Part shown: in pieces, positions 17,221 to 25,399 of the stretch
How positions within the stretch are numbered: the stretch's first letter is position 1
Layout of the letters: each line of letters opens with the position of its first letter
NCBI GenBank assembly: GCA_964243985.1
Contig: CAXTHJ010000006.1
Coordinates: 13,822 to 77,821 of the forward strand
Direction: 5' to 3'
DNA length: 64,000 nt
Origin: CAIOYC01 sp964243985
GTDB lineage: Bacteria > Pseudomonadota > Alphaproteobacteria > Caulobacterales > Caulobacteraceae
Made by a program: the position numbers and the translations under genes
The notes under the pieces: model-generated
Told to the model about the DNA's origin: nothing
The model's database searches: none
Seen by the model: the letters and a program-made list of their open reading frames with translations, nothing else

Positions 17221-17967
17221 TCACGCCACGGCGCCTCGCCTCTGAACCCCATTATTGATCGCGCAACCGAGTGCGTAACACTCGCGGGCAAGAGCTTCGA
17301 GTCCTAGGCGATCCGCCACAATGATCCGCCCCCGTGAATAATCGATAATCTTCCTTTCTTTTAAAGCCGCAACGGCGGCGGTCACCGTTGTCCGTTGCAC
17401 ATCCAGCATGAGCGATAGAGCTTCTTGCGTCAGGGGGATAATGCCTCCACCGACACGGTCGTGGGTCAGGAGCAACAATCGCGTCAAACGCTGAGAAAGG
17501 GTGTGGATCGCGTTACAACCCACTGACAGATTGGCCTGGGCGATGTTCGCCATGGCGAATTTGAAGAGATGTTGAAGGAAACGATGGTTTTCACGGGCGA
17601 GGCCGCGCACCAAACCCGCAGGAACCTTCAGCGCCGTTCCTTCGATTTGAACGATGACCCGCTGAAACGACGGCTGCTCGGTAAGGATCGGCAAGATGCC
17701 GAACGCGCCTTCAAACCCTTCCGTGGCCGTCTCCACCGCCTGACCATCATTGGTGATCAAGATGGCGGAGAGGACGGCCGTGTCGGCCAAATAAAGGCTC
17801 AGCACGGGATCACCGACGGCGAAGATTTCGGCGCCGGCGAGAAGAGACACCTCGGCGCCGCCCTCTAACAGAGCCCGACGGTCCGCTTGATCCAATCCAC
17901 TTAGAAGGAGGTTTCGGAAGTTGCGCTCGCCATCGACCGTTGTCGACGTGGAACCCTGGATCGCCAT
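17221..17967 (-). CDS. Crp/Fnr-family transcriptional regulator
   Basis: This 248-residue regulator has an N-terminal cyclic-nucleotide-type beta barrel (FRNLLLSGLDQADRR onward, with EGFEGAFGILPIL) and a C-terminal helix-turn-helix (LTQEALSLMLDVQRTTVTAA). No FNR-type N-terminal cysteine cluster is present, so it is not an iron-sulfur oxygen sensor. It belongs to the same subfamily as the damaged gene at 18137-18901, which is divergent from it. Its ligand and targets are unknown; the cyo operon downstream is one possible target. Confidence 0.87.
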   Translation of the reverse strand: MAIQGSTSTTVDGERNFRNLLLSGLDQADRRALLEGGAEVSLLAGAEIFAVGDPVLSLYLADTAVLSAILITNDGQAVETATEGFEGAFGILPILTEQPSFQRVIVQIEGTALKVPAGLVRGLARENHRFLQHLFKFAMANIAQANLSVGCNAIHTLSQRLTRLLLLTHDRVGGGIIPLTQEALSLMLDVQRTTVTAAVAALKERKIIDYSRGRIIVADRLGLEALARECYALGCAINNGVQRRGAVA

Positions 17968-18136
17968 AACACCGCTCTTCCCTTAAGGCGGAGCAACCAC
18001 CCGCATTGAGTGTCGTCTGCACGACAGATCGCAGAGGAGTTTCATTTTGCGCGTTGTCTGTTTTCCGCGCAACAAACAGGGCAACTAATCGAGATAGCGC
18101 GCGCTTAGATCGCACGCCTCATGGAGCGGCGACCTT

Positions 18137-18901
18137 ATGGTTAAGCCGCAGTCTGACGAAATAATACATAAGAACTAGCTGCTTGGTGCGTTCGAGCCTG
18201 GCGCCCGCAGCAGAATCTTGAGCCACATGCAGCCTGTGACCTACGCGCTTGGAACGATCGTTTGCGAAGCGGGCGGCCTCTTGAAACACGCCTATTTCCC
18301 AGAGGGCGCCGTTCTCTCGCTGCTCACCGTTTTGGAAAACGGGTCGGAAATTGAGTGTGGCAACATCGGACGTGAGGGCGCGTTCGGCCTATTCGCCGCC
18401 ATGTACAGCGGCGTTTCCTTTAACCGCTGTACTGTTCAGCTAGAAGGCGAGATGAGCCGGTGCGAGATCGGCCTTTTACGAGATGAGTTTTCCAAGAGTG
18501 CGCAGCTACAAGACCTCTTCGTCAGCTATTCAGAGACATTGCTGTCGCAGGTCATGCAGACCGTCGCATGCAACTCTCTTCATTCAGTGGAGGAGAGACT
18601 TTGTCGATGGCTTCTCATGATGCATGATCGGGCGGAAGGCGAAGTTCTAACGTACACCCACGAATTTCTGGCGCACATCATGGGCGCCAACCGGACCTCG
18701 ATCTCGCTGGCGGCGCAATCTTTGCAGAATCAGGGCCTGATTGGCTACCGTCGCGGCACCATGCAGGTCAAAGACCGCGCCGGGTTGGAGGCGGCGTCTT
18801 GCGAGTGCTACGCGGTCGTCAAAGCCCGGTTTGACGCCTTTCTCAGCCCACCCTCGACCGCCGTTCAGGAGACCAAGTCCGGCCGCAAACAAACTCCTTA
18901 G
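18137..18901 (+). pseudogene. Crp/Fnr-family regulator with an in-frame amber at codon 14
   Basis: From the ATG at 18137 (GGAG upstream) the frame reads MVKPQSDEIIHKN, then TAG at 18176-18178, then LLGAFEPGARSRILSHMQPV and a full sensor and helix-turn-helix domain to 18901. The subfamily usually has N-x-LL here, so TAG most simply replaces a CAG or similar codon. Restart at the TTG (18218) or ATG (18227) would give about 225 residues lacking the first helix. The helix-turn-helix reads THEFLAHIMGANRTSISLAA. It is either a recent pseudogene, an N-terminally shortened protein, or a base error. Confidence 0.75.
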
Positions 18902-18982
18902 ACTCCGCACGATGGCTCGTCGGTCAGGGACTCTAATGAATTACGAGTCCGTAGGCCAACGTCCGACAGACATCACACGTAA

Positions 18983-19354
18983 CTACTCGCGGGTTTTGTT
19001 GAGAAGCTCACTGACCGCAGCCACCACTTGGGCGGACGCGAATGGCTTCTGCAGCATGAGGCTTTCCGGCACGCCTTTTACCGGCCAATCCGCCGCGCAA
19101 TCTCCGCTCATATAAACGACCGGCATCTGCGGATGGAGTTCGCGCGCGTGGGTAGCGATGTGCCACCCCCATATTCCCGAACCCAGTCTGATGTCGGTGA
19201 CGAGGGCCCTTATTGCCGCGCCCTGTTCTTTCAGGGTCGACAAAGCGTCCTCGGGCTCGACCGCCAGGACGTCGTATCCGGCGTCGACGAGCGAAAATTC
19301 GACGAAGTCTCGAACAAGCACTTCGTCTTCCACCACGAGAACCCGCGGAAGCAC
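18983..19354 (-). CDS. Single-domain response regulator
   Basis: This 123-residue receiver has the acidic pocket VVEDE, the phospho-acceptor Asp in LVTDIRLGSG, a Ser in YMSGD at the Thr/Ser switch position and Lys in QKPFAS. There is no output domain. A GTG start is used. Such receivers accept phosphate from PAS histidine kinases like those at 25-30 kb. No partner is adjacent. Confidence 0.85.
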   Translation of the reverse strand: MLPRVLVVEDEVLVRDFVEFSLVDAGYDVLAVEPEDALSTLKEQGAAIRALVTDIRLGSGIWGWHIATHARELHPQMPVVYMSGDCAADWPVKGVPESLMLQKPFASAQVVAAVSELLNKTRE

Positions 19355-19598
19355 CGCGCCGTTCCAACGCTGACAAACGTGACTCTGTATTCATTACAAG
19401 CACCACTGACCGGTCATACGTGAGCAAAGCGCCCGTCCAATCGTATGAGCCGATTTTTTGCATTCATCTGTTGCCCGCACAACGAACCGTGCATTCACTT
19501 CACGCCAGACAGCGGACAGTACGCCCTCGGTCGGACAGCCAACAGACACGATGCAATAATCTGCGCAGCTTTGACTGCACAGCTAGTGGAACGTAGGC

Positions 19599-19793
19599 GT
19601 GCATTATCGGCTCTACCTCGTCGGCCATGATGGCCGCTTATCGCGTCCCGTCGATCTTGATTGCGAAAGCGACGACCACGCCTGGGAGGTTGTCAAGGAG
19701 CACGCGCCCTTGATGCCCGTCGAGCTTTGGCAGGGCGACCGGTGCGTCGGAACGCTTCAGCCCAAAAAGGCGCCGCCGCGTCCGCAAAGGTAG
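19599..19793 (+). CDS. Small conserved-type hypothetical protein (64 residues)
   Basis: This GTG-started frame begins HYRLYLVGHDGRLSRPVD, continues with an acidic segment CESDDHAWEVV and ends with VELWQGDRCVGTL before a basic tail. This plan matches a family of small alphaproteobacterial proteins that I recall as common and uncharacterised. The stop precedes a 207-bp gap with no strong gene. A cytoplasmic location is expected because no hydrophobic segment is present. Confidence 0.65.
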   Translation: MHYRLYLVGHDGRLSRPVDLDCESDDHAWEVVKEHAPLMPVELWQGDRCVGTLQPKKAPPRPQR

Positions 19794-20000
19794 ACCCGGT
19801 CGCCCTACCCAGTCAGGATTCCAAATGCCCAAAAAGCGGACACCGCGAACGTCTCAGAAGGGCCGAATCTTCGCCTTGGCATCCGGCCCGGAAGCTGACT
19901 GTTCATCCGACTCTGCGTACGTCCGGAAACTGGAGCGAATCTAACTTCTGGTTTGGGCGCGGAATCGCCATCGAGGTTGGTTGTGTTGAAATCGATCCTC

Positions 20001-22124
20001 TTATCTGGCGCCGAGTTCCCGGGTCAGGAATTCGGCCGCAGCCGTGTCGGCCTTCACCCAGCTGGCATAGCGCAGGAAGCCGTGGATCTCATCGGGGAGG
20101 ATAAGCTCCTCAAAAGGAATATTCCGGTCGCGCAGACGTCGCGCGAGATCGATGGTTTGATCGACGTGCACATTCCTATCATCGTCCCCAGCAATGAAGA
20201 GGACCGGCGACGTCCACTTATCGACGTCCGCAACGGGCGAGGCTTTGAACGCCGTCGCCAACGCCTCCTGTAAATCGCCCTTCTCAAAGCGCACGGGGGG
20301 CTGCCCCCCCTCGTCGAAGCCGATATCGCGCGACCAGTCGTGCACCCCGTGGAAATCCACGCCGGCCTTGAACAGATCCGAATTACGGGCCAGCCCCAAC
20401 GCTGTCAGCAGACCGCCATAGGAGCCGCCCCAAATGCCGATACGCGTGGCGTCCACCCCTGAAATCGTCTGCAGAAATCGGCCGCCAGACGCCACGTCCT
20501 GATATTCCGAAGAGCCCGCCCATCCGCCGTGTTCCGGATGCTGGAAATCGAATCCGTAGCCGATGCCGAGGCGATAGTTCACCGACAGGACCACGAAGCC
20601 ATGCGCCGCCAGATATTGATTCATGGCGTAGGCGTTCGAATAATAATCCATATAGGACCAGCCCAGCATCATCTGGCGCGGCGGTCCTCCGTGCACGAAG
20701 ATCAAGCCGGGCTTGGCGATGGCGCTATCCTTCCACTGGAACAGTTGGCCGTGGATCACGAGGCCGTCAGGCGCGGCCCACGTCACTTGCCGGGGCGTGA
20801 CAAAAGCAGTGGAGGGCGTGAATGGGTCGGCGTTCTGTCCGCCGAGCAGCTTTCGCTTCGACGACGATAAGCTCACCACCTGCACGGCCGGAGGCCGCTG
20901 CGCATCGGCGCCGACAAAGGCGACGCTGTCCGACAGGGGCTGCGGGCTCCATTCCAGGCCTGCGCCGCTGGTCAAGGCTTGCGGCGCGCCGCCGTTCACG
21001 GACACGCGGAAAAGGTGGCGGCGGTCGTCGTCGTCCAGCGTCACGCCGGTATTGGCGGAGTAGATCAGCGTAAGGCCGTCGCGGCTCGTCGTGATGTGCT
21101 CGGCCATGAAGGCGCCGGGCGTAAGGAGCTTGGCGTCGCCACCTTCCGCCTTGACCACATAGAGGTGAGGCCAGTTGTCGGCTTCGGACAGGAAGGTCAG
21201 CCGGTCAGTCCCAGCCCAATGCAAATTCGCTTCCCCTGCAAAGTCGGGGTAGGAGGCGCGCAGCGTATCCCCGCTCTTCCAGGCCGCATGACCGGCGCCG
21301 CTTTCGACGTCTGCCGTCCAGATCGCCCAGGGCTGTGGAACCGGCTTTAGCAGCGAAGGCGGCGGTCCACCCTCTCCAGGCTGGCGGGTAAAGGCGAGCC
21401 TTTTGCCGTCCGGGGACCAGACTGGCGCGCCGTCGGTGCCGGTCGACGGCGCCATCCAGGCCAGCGGTTGGCTCGCAGATGAATAGACTCCGACAAAACT
21501 GTGATCGCCGCGCCGAGAGACGAAAGCCAGCTTCGATCCATCCGGCGACCAAGTCAGCGCACCATCCTTACCGCGATCAAAGAAGAGCTTTTTGACCTCC
21601 TTGCCGTCGAGCTTGGCGTTCCACACCTGGTCCTTGCTGATATAAGCGAGCTCGCCTTTCGCCGACACGGCGGGCCCGTCGCCCTCCACAAGCGCCCGAG
21701 CTGGCGCAACGCCGGCGGGATCGGCGCTCCAGAGCATGACTTTGGGCTCGACTGGGCTGGAAGTCGGATTGGGCGCTAGATCCCCGTTGGCCGGCCAGTT
21801 GGCGTCGTGGTCACCGCCTCGAACAAAGATTAATTCGCCGCCGTCGGGCGAGAAGGTCAGTTGGCTCAATTCCTGGCCATCATCGGCGGTGAATTGCGTC
21901 ACCTGACGGGGCTCGAAACTGGGCGCGTCAGCGACCCAAACATTGCGCACGCCCTTCACCATCCTCACCCATGCAATCCGATCTGCTTTTGGGGCGGCGG
22001 TGAGCTCAGGAATGAAGGGGAAAGCCAGCGCCTCTCGAACGGTGAAGCCCTGCCCATGGGCAACGGACCCTGAAAGAAGCGCCAAACCAAGTGCCGCCGT
22101 GCATAGCCCGCCAATAGACTTCAT
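20001..22124 (-). CDS. Prolyl oligopeptidase-family (S9) serine peptidase, exported
   Basis: This 707-residue protein has a signal peptide ending near AHGQ, a beta-propeller region with repeated FSPDG- and WSPDGSKLAF-type blades, and a C-terminal alpha/beta hydrolase. The nucleophile lies in GIWGGSYGGLLTALG, the acid in IAGDDDRNV and the His in DEIHGFLR. It resembles acylaminoacyl- or dipeptidyl-peptidase members acting in the periplasm. The start has GGGGGA 8 nt upstream. It is transcribed alone. Confidence 0.9.
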   Translation of the reverse strand: MKSIGGLCTAALGLALLSGSVAHGQGFTVREALAFPFIPELTAAPKADRIAWVRMVKGVRNVWVADAPSFEPRQVTQFTADDGQELSQLTFSPDGGELIFVRGGDHDANWPANGDLAPNPTSSPVEPKVMLWSADPAGVAPARALVEGDGPAVSAKGELAYISKDQVWNAKLDGKEVKKLFFDRGKDGALTWSPDGSKLAFVSRRGDHSFVGVYSSASQPLAWMAPSTGTDGAPVWSPDGKRLAFTRQPGEGGPPPSLLKPVPQPWAIWTADVESGAGHAAWKSGDTLRASYPDFAGEANLHWAGTDRLTFLSEADNWPHLYVVKAEGGDAKLLTPGAFMAEHITTSRDGLTLIYSANTGVTLDDDDRRHLFRVSVNGGAPQALTSGAGLEWSPQPLSDSVAFVGADAQRPPAVQVVSLSSSKRKLLGGQNADPFTPSTAFVTPRQVTWAAPDGLVIHGQLFQWKDSAIAKPGLIFVHGGPPRQMMLGWSYMDYYSNAYAMNQYLAAHGFVVLSVNYRLGIGYGFDFQHPEHGGWAGSSEYQDVASGGRFLQTISGVDATRIGIWGGSYGGLLTALGLARNSDLFKAGVDFHGVHDWSRDIGFDEGGQPPVRFEKGDLQEALATAFKASPVADVDKWTSPVLFIAGDDDRNVHVDQTIDLARRLRDRNIPFEELILPDEIHGFLRYASWVKADTAAAEFLTRELGAR

Positions 22125-22633
22125 CGCGCCAGTCCCCCGGAAACGTCGTCAAATCAGTAACGGATATTTCCGCCAGCGCGAAAGCTGAGTTGCTGGAGCC
22201 AAGCCAATGTCGGCATTGGGCGCGTCTTCCCCGTTGGTCACGCTCATAGGCGGAAGGCCAGCAAGCGGACAAGGGGCGGCGCCGGGTCGTCTGCTGTCAC
22301 AACCGTTACGCCGGTTATCAGACGTTGGGCCAAGTGCTCTTCTGTGGGATGAGCGGGCGCAACCTAAGCCAACTCGACGCACGCCTGTTCACCCACTTCA
22401 TCGCTTGTTGGGGCTCGACCCGGCACTTCCACGCAGCTCACCCTCCGGTGGATCAGACGAGTATTTTTTACGGCCTCACAACCTCTCCATAACAAATCCG
22501 CCCACCTCAACTTCATACAGATCCCATTCATTCTTTGTTGAGCGCTCAGTCGCAAAACCTTCCGTATGAGCTTTGGTCCGCATACTTCCGATCGTCTGAG
22601 CCCATCGCCCGCAGCCTCGGCTACGCAAAAGTG
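22125..22633. other. Intergenic stretch without a supported gene
   Basis: About 500 bp lie between the S9 peptidase start and the GGDEF-like remnant. Open frames here have mixed composition and no ribosome sites. No tRNA, repeat or insertion sequence was seen. It may hold promoters for both flanking genes and decayed sequence. Confidence 0.4.
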
Positions 22634-23127
22634 ATGGCCTCGCCAACTATGGCGTTGGCGGACTCCGCGCTCGGGCGAGTGCTGGAAGACCTCGACCATT
22701 CTGGCGCCTTCGCCGGAGGAAGGGCGCATGTGCTTTCGCTAAAGGCGATCCGCGAAGCGCTAGGCAGTCGCTGGCAGACCGCCGCGCCCGGGTATGGGAG
22801 ATGGCTGATGCCCAGATTCGCCGCCGCATCGGCGCGCGGGACTTCACAGCACGCTTGGGAGACGAGACCTTTCTGGTGGTCACCCCCGAACTCGACCCGG
22901 CTTCGGCTCAAGTGCTGGCCGTCCGCATCCTGCATGACGTCACGACCCACTTCCTCGGTCAGGCCGAAGTTAGGGACATCTCCATCCTGGTGGCGGAGGG
23001 CTATGGTTTCATTGCGAGGGCGGTCCTCAGTACCGGCGTGATGGACGATGATGCGATCCGGGGCGAGGAGTTGACCCGCGCGCAACATGCTCTGGCCTAT
23101 CTGAAGGGTAAGATTGGGAACGCGCGA
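22634..23127 (+). pseudogene. Degenerate GGDEF-like domain remnant with frameshift
   Basis: The frame from ATG 22634 reads through ALGRVLEDLDHSGAF and LKAIREALGSRWQT. The natural continuation, RRARVWEMADAQIRRRIG then RDFTARLGDETFLVV, is in another frame. One base is missing near 22773-22780. LGDETF sits where a GGDEF signature would be, so the domain was already catalytically degenerate. The frame then runs without a stop into the next gene (23128), indicating fusion or deletion of its 3' part. Confidence 0.6.
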
Positions 23128-23685
23128 ATGCGCGAGCTGCTAGCAGAGGATACCGCACGGACTAAGGCTCAGGCGCGGACGTGGGTGGAGCAGTCCGCTG
23201 GGCGCTGGCGGACGGATCAGGTCGAACTGGTCGTATCCGGGCCAACCGCTAAAGATTTTCACCGCTGGTACGAGCAAGCAATGGCGGAAAAGCGCGAGGC
23301 TGTGCTCCGCGCTGGTCATCCCGAGCACTTCATGCTGCATCCTGAAGACGACGGCATCGAGGTGATCGAGAACATCGGCGAGACTGACCTGCCGTGGCGG
23401 GTCGTCTATCGGGCGCTGCCTGAAGACGCATTTCCGCTGCCGTGGGACGGTGGATATCCGACACGTTTCGGTGCGGAGCTGGTGGACAGCGACGGCCTGC
23501 GCCTCGGCTTTACCATGCATGAGTCGCGGGACTGCGACGACGGCATGCACCTTCTGCTTCGCACGGTCCTACCGGAGGCTGCGCCATCCTGGTTGGTCCA
23601 GCGGCACCTGCACCACTTCGTCATTGAGTTCAGGAACTGGACAGAGGTCGCTTGGCGCGAGGCCCAGGGCGAGGGTCAGACGTGA
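23128..23685 (+). CDS. Conserved hypothetical protein next to a cupin gene
   Basis: The 185-residue segment beginning MRELLAEDTARTKAQAR resembles a family I recall, with AGHPEHFMLHP, a central IGETDLPWRVVYRAL and FPLPWDGGYPTRFGAE, then a C-terminal HHFVIEFRNW. Function is not known. The ATG at 23128 is chosen because family similarity starts there, although the frame is open upstream into a GGDEF-like remnant. Its stop overlaps the cupin gene start by 4 bp (GTGA), so the two were probably co-translated. Confidence 0.6.
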   Translation: MRELLAEDTARTKAQARTWVEQSAGRWRTDQVELVVSGPTAKDFHRWYEQAMAEKREAVLRAGHPEHFMLHPEDDGIEVIENIGETDLPWRVVYRALPEDAFPLPWDGGYPTRFGAELVDSDGLRLGFTMHESRDCDDGMHLLLRTVLPEAAPSWLVQRHLHHFVIEFRNWTEVAWREAQGEGQT

Positions 23686-24090
23686 AGATCGTCAGGCCCG
23701 CCGATCAGCCGACGAAGCGTGGAACAGAGGCTAGCTTCACCGGGAGCGCCTGGCAGCAGGAGATCGCAATCGGTCACGGCCCCGAGCCGCTCCATGTCAC
23801 CCGGGTGGTCTTCGAGCCCGGAGCCCGTACGGTCTGGCACAGCCATCCCCACGGTCAGGTCCTGGTTGCCACAACCGGCGTGGGCCGCTTTTCAGTCGAA
23901 GGGAGGGCCGCTCCTGGCGCTTCTGCCCGGCGATAGCGTCACGTTCGCGCCTGGCGAGGTGCACTGGCACGGCGTGGCGCCTGGGCAGCTCTTCGTCCAC
24001 ACCTCCATCCAGGCGGCCGACGCTCAAGGCGAGCAGGCGACCTGGCTCCACGCCGTCAGCGAAGAGGATTACGCCCATGACCCCGAATAG
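23682..24090 (+). pseudogene. Small cupin-domain protein, frameshifted
   Basis: The first frame, from GTG 23682, gives WHSHPHGQVLVATTGVGRF, a cupin metal-site half. The second half, LLPGDSVTFAPGEVHWHG, is in another frame. Removing one G from the GGG at 23901-23903 restores a continuous 135-residue protein with VEGGPLLALLPGD. The span of 409 bp is one more than a multiple of three, as expected. Intact relatives are carboxymuconolactone-associated or sugar-binding cupins. The lesion is a homopolymer +1, so a sequencing error is possible. Confidence 0.75.
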
Positions 24091-24114
24091 ACCCGTCCTC
24101 AAGGAGCATTCGGC

Positions 24115-25219
24115 ATGAACCGCCCTCTTCGCGTCGGCATCATCGGGGCCAGCGCCAAGGCGGGCTGGGCCCGCGAATCCCATGTTCCCGCGGTCCAGGG
24201 CCTCGACGGGCTGGAGCTCGGCGCGGTCGTCGTAAAGACGCAGGAAAAGGCCGACGCCGCGGCAATGGCCTTCGGCGCCCGCGTTGGCTACGCCGATCCG
24301 CAAGCGCTGTTCGACGATCGAGAGATCGACATTGTCACGGTAGCGGTGAAGGTCCCCGACCACCACGACCTGGTTCTGGGCGCCCTGGATGCAGGCAAGC
24401 ATGTTTATTGCGAATGGCCGCTCTCGCCCACGCTGGATCAGGCGAAGGAGCTGGCCGCGGCCGCGCGGAAAAGCGGTGTCAAAGTCGCGATCGGCCTGCA
24501 GACCCGCGCCAACCCTGCCGTCCAGCGCGCCGCCGATCTGATCGCCGCCGGCGCGCTGGGCCGTATCCTCGGGGGCGCTGCTTTTCGACGTGCGCGGCCT
24601 GGGGCGGCGTCACCCAGGCCGGAATGGTGTTCGCCGAGAAGCCGGAGGCCGGCGTCAATCTCGTGATCATCCAGGGGGCGCACACGGTCGACCTAATGAT
24701 CGCCCTCCTCGGCGATCTTTCGGACGCTGCGGTGCTGGCCACACGCCAGTACCCGCAGGTCGCGGTGCAGGGCGATAACCGGACTGTGCCCCGCGAGACG
24801 TTCGACCACATAATCGCTCACGGAAAGCTCCAGACGGGCGGCGCCTTCTCCGCAGAGATCGCGGGCGGGCGGCCCGACGGCCACACGCCGTTCGAACTGC
24901 TCGTGTTCGGCGACAAAGGGGAGCTGTCGCTTACCGGCGGCGCAGCCCGCGGCTTCCAGTCGGGCCGCCTCGATCTGTCGCTCAACGGCGAGCCTCAGAA
25001 GGTGGACGAGGGTGAACTCGCTCCGCTCGTCGATACGGCCATCAACGTGGCCGGCGTCTATGCGGCGCTTCGCGACGACATCATGGGCGACATCCGCAAG
25101 TCTCCCGACTTCGAGCACGCCGTCCGGCTCACCCGCCTGGTGGAGGACTTCCTGGCGGCCTCGGGGAGCAGCGCACCCGTCCGGCATCGGGCTGGCCGGA
25201 GAAAGGGGGGCGGCCGTGA
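24115..25219 (+). pseudogene. Gfo/Idh/MocA-family oxidoreductase, two frameshifts
   Basis: The N-terminal Rossmann part starts LRVGIIGASAKAGWARESH and contains CEWPLSPTLDQAKELA. Near 24575-24585 the frame is lost, and FSTCAAWGGVTQAGMVF continues in another frame to a C-terminal LTRLVEDFLAAS. A second shift at the GGGG at 25161-25166 moves the family-like tail, QRTRPASGWPEKG, into a third frame ending at 25219. Adding one base at each site gives 368 residues, the usual length. It lies 25 bp after the cupin gene and was probably an NAD(P)-dependent sugar or cyclitol dehydrogenase. Confidence 0.78.
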
Positions 25220-25399
25220 CCTACGCCACCATCGACCCGTTCACCACAGAAGCGCGGCATGAGCCTCGCTCGCTGTCGGCCGCCCCGACAGTCCGCGGCC
25301 GCTATAGCGGGCAATAGCTCCGGCGCCGGAAGCCGAGGATGCGAAACTCAGCGAGGAGGCTAAGCTGGCCTCTATTGCTTATTGCGTTCACGATGCGCC

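Noticed and set aside
16583..17245. Plus-strand frame antisense to cyoA and the gap
   Set aside because: Its first third is antisense to cyoA, and the rest overlaps the better-supported 59-residue minus-strand gene.
18047..18072. Inverted repeat TTGCGCG / CGCGCAA between the two Crp/Fnr genes
   Set aside because: The arms are short, the 12-bp spacing does not match Crp/Fnr boxes, and it is not repeated elsewhere.
19825..19944. 39-codon plus-strand frame starting MPKKRTPRTSQKG
   Set aside because: No ribosome site and no recognised similarity; its composition is not distinct from chance.
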